Positions 37,245 to 39,876 of a stretch of 39,876 bases of DNA are shown here, piece after piece. Positions within the stretch are counted from its first letter, which is position 1; each line of letters begins with the position of its first letter. The position numbers were made by a program, and so were the translations under genes. The notes under the pieces were generated by a model. That model was not told the origin of the DNA. It did no database searches and worked only from the letters and a program-made list of their open reading frames with translations. This DNA is from a virus, in the IMG/VR virus record IMGVR_UViG_3300037843_000583, positions 1-39,876 of that record; one strand, 5' to 3'.

Positions 37245-38654
37245 ATGCCTAATTTCAATCTGGTGCCGAATGTGAATATGACCACCACGCTTCAAGCGAT
37301 GGCGGATCAACTGAAGATTCACACCAAGCTCCAGAATTATTTCAATGTCGGTGGGATTGACGGTCAGCCGATGCGGCGCATCGCGGAGAATGTCCAGCAA
37401 ATGTTGCTCTCACGCCGCATGCCGTGGAAATTTAATCGCGTGAACTTGGGCAGCAACAATCCCGCAGTCAATCCGCATTTCGTTATGTCGCAGCAAGGAT
37501 TTCAGGATTATCATTACGCGGGTGCAACGTGCTTTGCTTTGATTAACAGCACGCTGCCAGGGGGTCAGCTTCCAGCAGGCGGCGCGGGCATTGATTTGAA
37601 TCCAGGGACCTACCAGAACGGCACTGCGAAAGTGGCATACGGCACGTTCAACGGCGGCAATTCCTATGGGCCGATGGGGAACTGGCAAACGGCGGGAATC
37701 ATCTTCAATCCCGCGACGGGGAACTTCACGATACAGTTTCTTGATCCGCACCCCTTTCAGCCTGGTAATATCGGCACGTCGCAACTATTGGTCGCGGGCG
37801 TCGTGAATCCCGCGTACAACAGCACGTTCTCGTACAACCAACTCGCACAAACGAGCCAATGGATTGATAGTTACACGCTGGTCTCGATTCCAGATAATTT
37901 CCACATCGTGCTGGCGGGGACGCCCGGACAGTACGGCATCATCAGCAACATCTCTGCGTCGGGCGGCATCACGACAGTTGCGGTTCCGAATGCGATGACC
38001 CCTGGCGACATCATGACTTTTGCCAGCATCGGAGTGAACACAGGACTGAACGGGGCGACGGTTAAACTGATATCGGCGACCCCGACAGCGGTGACGTTTG
38101 CAACACCAAGCGGCGTGGTAATCGTCAATGGGGCGGACACAGGGACGATTTACGCGGCACCATCTGGGGCCCCTGGGATTTTCAATCTCGGATGGGTCGA
38201 ATCGGCGGCACTCGTCGATATCAACAATCCGAGTTTTCCGCTGCCCGTCAATCCGATTGACGCGGTTCATAGGCTCTCGCCCGAATACACATCCACGGGA
38301 GACACACTTTCGCTGGCCTGCGAAATCGATTATGGAAACGGCGTCGTGAAATTCCGAATCTCACAACCCGTGAGTACGTATCCGTTCGCATTCAACATCA
38401 CGTACCAAGCCCGCGCACCGAAGTTTATTAACGGGCAGAGTATATTTCAGTGGCCCGACGACTTGTCTTACGTTCTTTTCGAAATGTGCTTGTGGCAGGG
38501 GATGCGATTCGCATACGGGATGACGGCGGCTGAGACTCAAACGCAGATGCAGGTGGCCGCGTTGGCTCTCCAGACCGCGCTCGCGTCGGAAGATCGCGAA
38601 GATAACGCGCAGGCTCTGACACCCGCGTTCTCTTTGATGGGGGGCCCATTCTAA
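37245..38654 (+). CDS. Tail tube/connector-type structural protein
   Basis: 469 residues. The N-terminal segment (RRIAENVQQMLLSRRMPWKFNRVNL, about 45-70) and the C-terminal helical block (LFEMCLWQGMRFAYG...QTALASEDREDNAQALTPAFSLMG) resemble the ends of podovirus head-tail adaptor (T7 gp11-like) proteins; a large inserted β-rich region (about 100-380) separates them. Such proteins sit below the portal and make the tail tube. The assignment is by layout rather than decisive motifs. It ends two bases before the fibre gene. Confidence 0.6.
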   Translation: MPNFNLVPNVNMTTTLQAMADQLKIHTKLQNYFNVGGIDGQPMRRIAENVQQMLLSRRMPWKFNRVNLGSNNPAVNPHFVMSQQGFQDYHYAGATCFALINSTLPGGQLPAGGAGIDLNPGTYQNGTAKVAYGTFNGGNSYGPMGNWQTAGIIFNPATGNFTIQFLDPHPFQPGNIGTSQLLVAGVVNPAYNSTFSYNQLAQTSQWIDSYTLVSIPDNFHIVLAGTPGQYGIISNISASGGITTVAVPNAMTPGDIMTFASIGVNTGLNGATVKLISATPTAVTFATPSGVVIVNGADTGTIYAAPSGAPGIFNLGWVESAALVDINNPSFPLPVNPIDAVHRLSPEYTSTGDTLSLACEIDYGNGVVKFRISQPVSTYPFAFNITYQARAPKFINGQSIFQWPDDLSYVLFEMCLWQGMRFAYGMTAAETQTQMQVAALALQTALASEDREDNAQALTPAFSLMGGPF

Positions 38655-38655
38655 C

Positions 38656-39876
38656 ATGATTACTCTCACAAACGGCTATCCCCAAGGTCCAAATGGGCTC
38701 ATCGTTCCGAACGGCAGCATCAGCTTCCAGTTGAATACCGACGCGATAGTGGTGGCGGCCCCTGGTGGATTTGTTTCTTCGGATATCGTTGTAACATTTC
38801 AGTTCGATGCGAGTGGCAAGATTTTGCCGAACGCGCCCTCGACGAAGGCGCAGATTTATAGCAACGCGGAACTGTACCCGCAACAATCGTCCACTCTTCT
38901 GGGCACATATTACTTGGTGACGTTCTACGACCAGAACGGCGCGCGTCTTAATCAGGTGCCGATGTGGTGGCAATTTCCAGAAGCGGCTGGCGCGACGGTG
39001 GATATCAGCCAGATCGCACCGTTCATGCAGATAGGGGGCAACGTGATTTTTTATCCAACGAATTTCGGCGGCGTTAGTTCCGTGTCGTTTACAGGAGACG
39101 GCGTTATTTTCTCGTCGGCTGCGGGCACTCCCGTGACTTCAATTGGGACGCTTACTCCATCACTGCTGCCGCAGGCACCGCATGTGGTTCTGGCGGGGCC
39201 AGGCACGGGTGTTTCAAACGCCAATCCGACTTTCCGCGCGCTCGTCGCGGCAGATATTCCTACTCTGCCCGCCAATCTTCTTACACCTGCTGGATCAACC
39301 AAACAGGTTCAAGTCAATCTAACCAACGCGCTCTACGCAGATTCTGGATTCACGTACGATCCATCAACTCATGCGGGAGCGATTAGCGGCGCGGTGACTT
39401 TTGGTTCCGCTTTGACGGTCAATGCTGGCGTCGCCACCCTGACTATCGATGCACCAGGAAATACCAGTGCGCCTTACTCACCGCCTGAGTCCGCCATAAC
39501 CGTGAATCTCGGGCATACGGGATTTAGCAATCTTCTTGTGATTAACGCCCCGAGCGGCCCCGCTGCCGCCATTCAGGCATTCTATTCGACAGACACTTCC
39601 GTTCGAATGGTAATCGCGTCGGGCGAAAGTGTTTTCACTCAGAACCCCAACAGTTTTCTTTTTTTCACCACACAAGCCAGCGGCGTTGTGGACTTCTATC
39701 GGAGCGGCGGCTCCGCTGGGCATTTTACCTGTGATTTGGATTCCTGCTACCTGGCCATCGATGCGCTGACGGTTCGAGTTTCGGCATCTCCCAAGTCTAA
39801 CGATGCGGGTGTGACAGGGACAATTGTTTGGGATGCGAACTACATTTATGTTTGCACGTCTACAGGGGCTTGGGCA
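38656..39876 (+). CDS. Tail fibre-like protein, 3'-truncated by the window
   Basis: At least 407 residues, open to the window end. The N-terminal domain (about 1-125) ends in an SQIAPFMQIGG segment. Residues about 172-197 show VLAGPGTGVSNANPTFRALVAADIP, a motif common in phage tail fibres and appendage proteins at the start of the shaft or fibre repeats. A Thr/Ser/Gly-rich β-strand region follows and the visible end is GTIVWDANYIYVCTSTGAW, also typical of fibre C-terminal blocks. It should recognise the host surface. AACATG start one base after the preceding stop, likely coupled. Confidence 0.8.
   Translation, partial: MITLTNGYPQGPNGLIVPNGSISFQLNTDAIVVAAPGGFVSSDIVVTFQFDASGKILPNAPSTKAQIYSNAELYPQQSSTLLGTYYLVTFYDQNGARLNQVPMWWQFPEAAGATVDISQIAPFMQIGGNVIFYPTNFGGVSSVSFTGDGVIFSSAAGTPVTSIGTLTPSLLPQAPHVVLAGPGTGVSNANPTFRALVAADIPTLPANLLTPAGSTKQVQVNLTNALYADSGFTYDPSTHAGAISGAVTFGSALTVNAGVATLTIDAPGNTSAPYSPPESAITVNLGHTGFSNLLVINAPSGPAAAIQAFYSTDTSVRMVIASGESVFTQNPNSFLFFTTQASGVVDFYRSGGSAGHFTCDLDSCYLAIDALTVRVSASPKSNDAGVTGTIVWDANYIYVCTSTGAWA

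Noticed and set aside
38024-38049. Further copy of the phage promoter motif (GACTTTTGCCAGCATCGGAGTG)
   Set aside because: It lies inside the tail-tube-like gene, lacks the pyrimidine tract and the (A/T)AGTG spacing, and no gene starts after it.

Overview
This window is part of the genome of a bacterial double-stranded DNA tailed phage, probably podovirus-like. Portal, scaffold-like and major-capsid-type genes lie at the left end, a tail-tube/connector-type protein and a fibre protein at the right end, and a phage replication and recombination set lies between them. Neither terminase, integrase nor RNA polymerase is visible here, and both window ends cut genes. The host cannot be named from the sequence. 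Shine-Dalgarno sites are of the ordinary AGGAG type and the host must be bacterial.

Layout. 1-4.7 kb: portal (5'-truncated), small protein, scaffold-like protein, major capsid protein and a decoration-like protein, ending in a strong intrinsic terminator. 4.7-5.1 kb: a 66-residue copy of the capsid protein N-terminus, then tRNA-Met(CAT) and tRNA-Thr(TGT). 5.1-11.9 kb: histidine phosphatase, a small Pro/Ala-rich protein and a 1857-residue multidomain polyprotein with GNAT-like, ADP-ribosyltransferase-like and two HExxH-type segments. 11.9-16.6 kb: endonuclease VII, a membrane-anchored coiled-coil protein, metallophosphoesterase, RecA, a DUF5664-like protein and a MazG-like protein. 16.6-26.2 kb: deoxyribosyltransferase-like protein, family A DNA polymerase, ERF annealase, SSB, a structured intergenic region, SF1 helicase, Cas4/RecB-like nuclease and a primase-polymerase/RecA-fold ATPase. 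26.2-27.8 kb: an IS200/IS605 element (tnpA and tnpB). 27.8-28.1 kb: a repeat-rich, AT-rich region that looks like an iteron origin. 28.1-35.7 kb: many short, translationally coupled genes (zinc ribbons, HNH nuclease, small membrane proteins), a GH108-type endolysin and one probable minus-strand gene. 35.7-39.9 kb: structural genes.

How it works together. Two promoter classes partition the map. A conserved non-sigma70-like motif (GACTTT, seven bases, ATN-AGTG; seven copies, all on the + strand) sits before the structural genes, tRNAs and a few small genes at both ends, and never in the 5-33 kb interior. Sigma70-like TTGACA promoters sit in the interior, before replication genes. Three of these carry GTACT repeats between -35 and -10, which suggests a shared operator. 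Several predicted start points coincide with the start codon, implying leaderless mRNAs. The replisome (polymerase, prim-pol, helicase, SSB) is accompanied by two homologous-recombination routes (RecA and ERF) and by a nucleotide-pool cassette.

The most notable items are the late-promoter family, the candidate origin bounded by a 20-bp inverted repeat, the capsid-gene fragment, a TnpB lacking the usual RuvC-II glutamate, a solo IS200/IS605 end that has truncated a DUF4326 gene, and a structured RNA candidate downstream of ssb.
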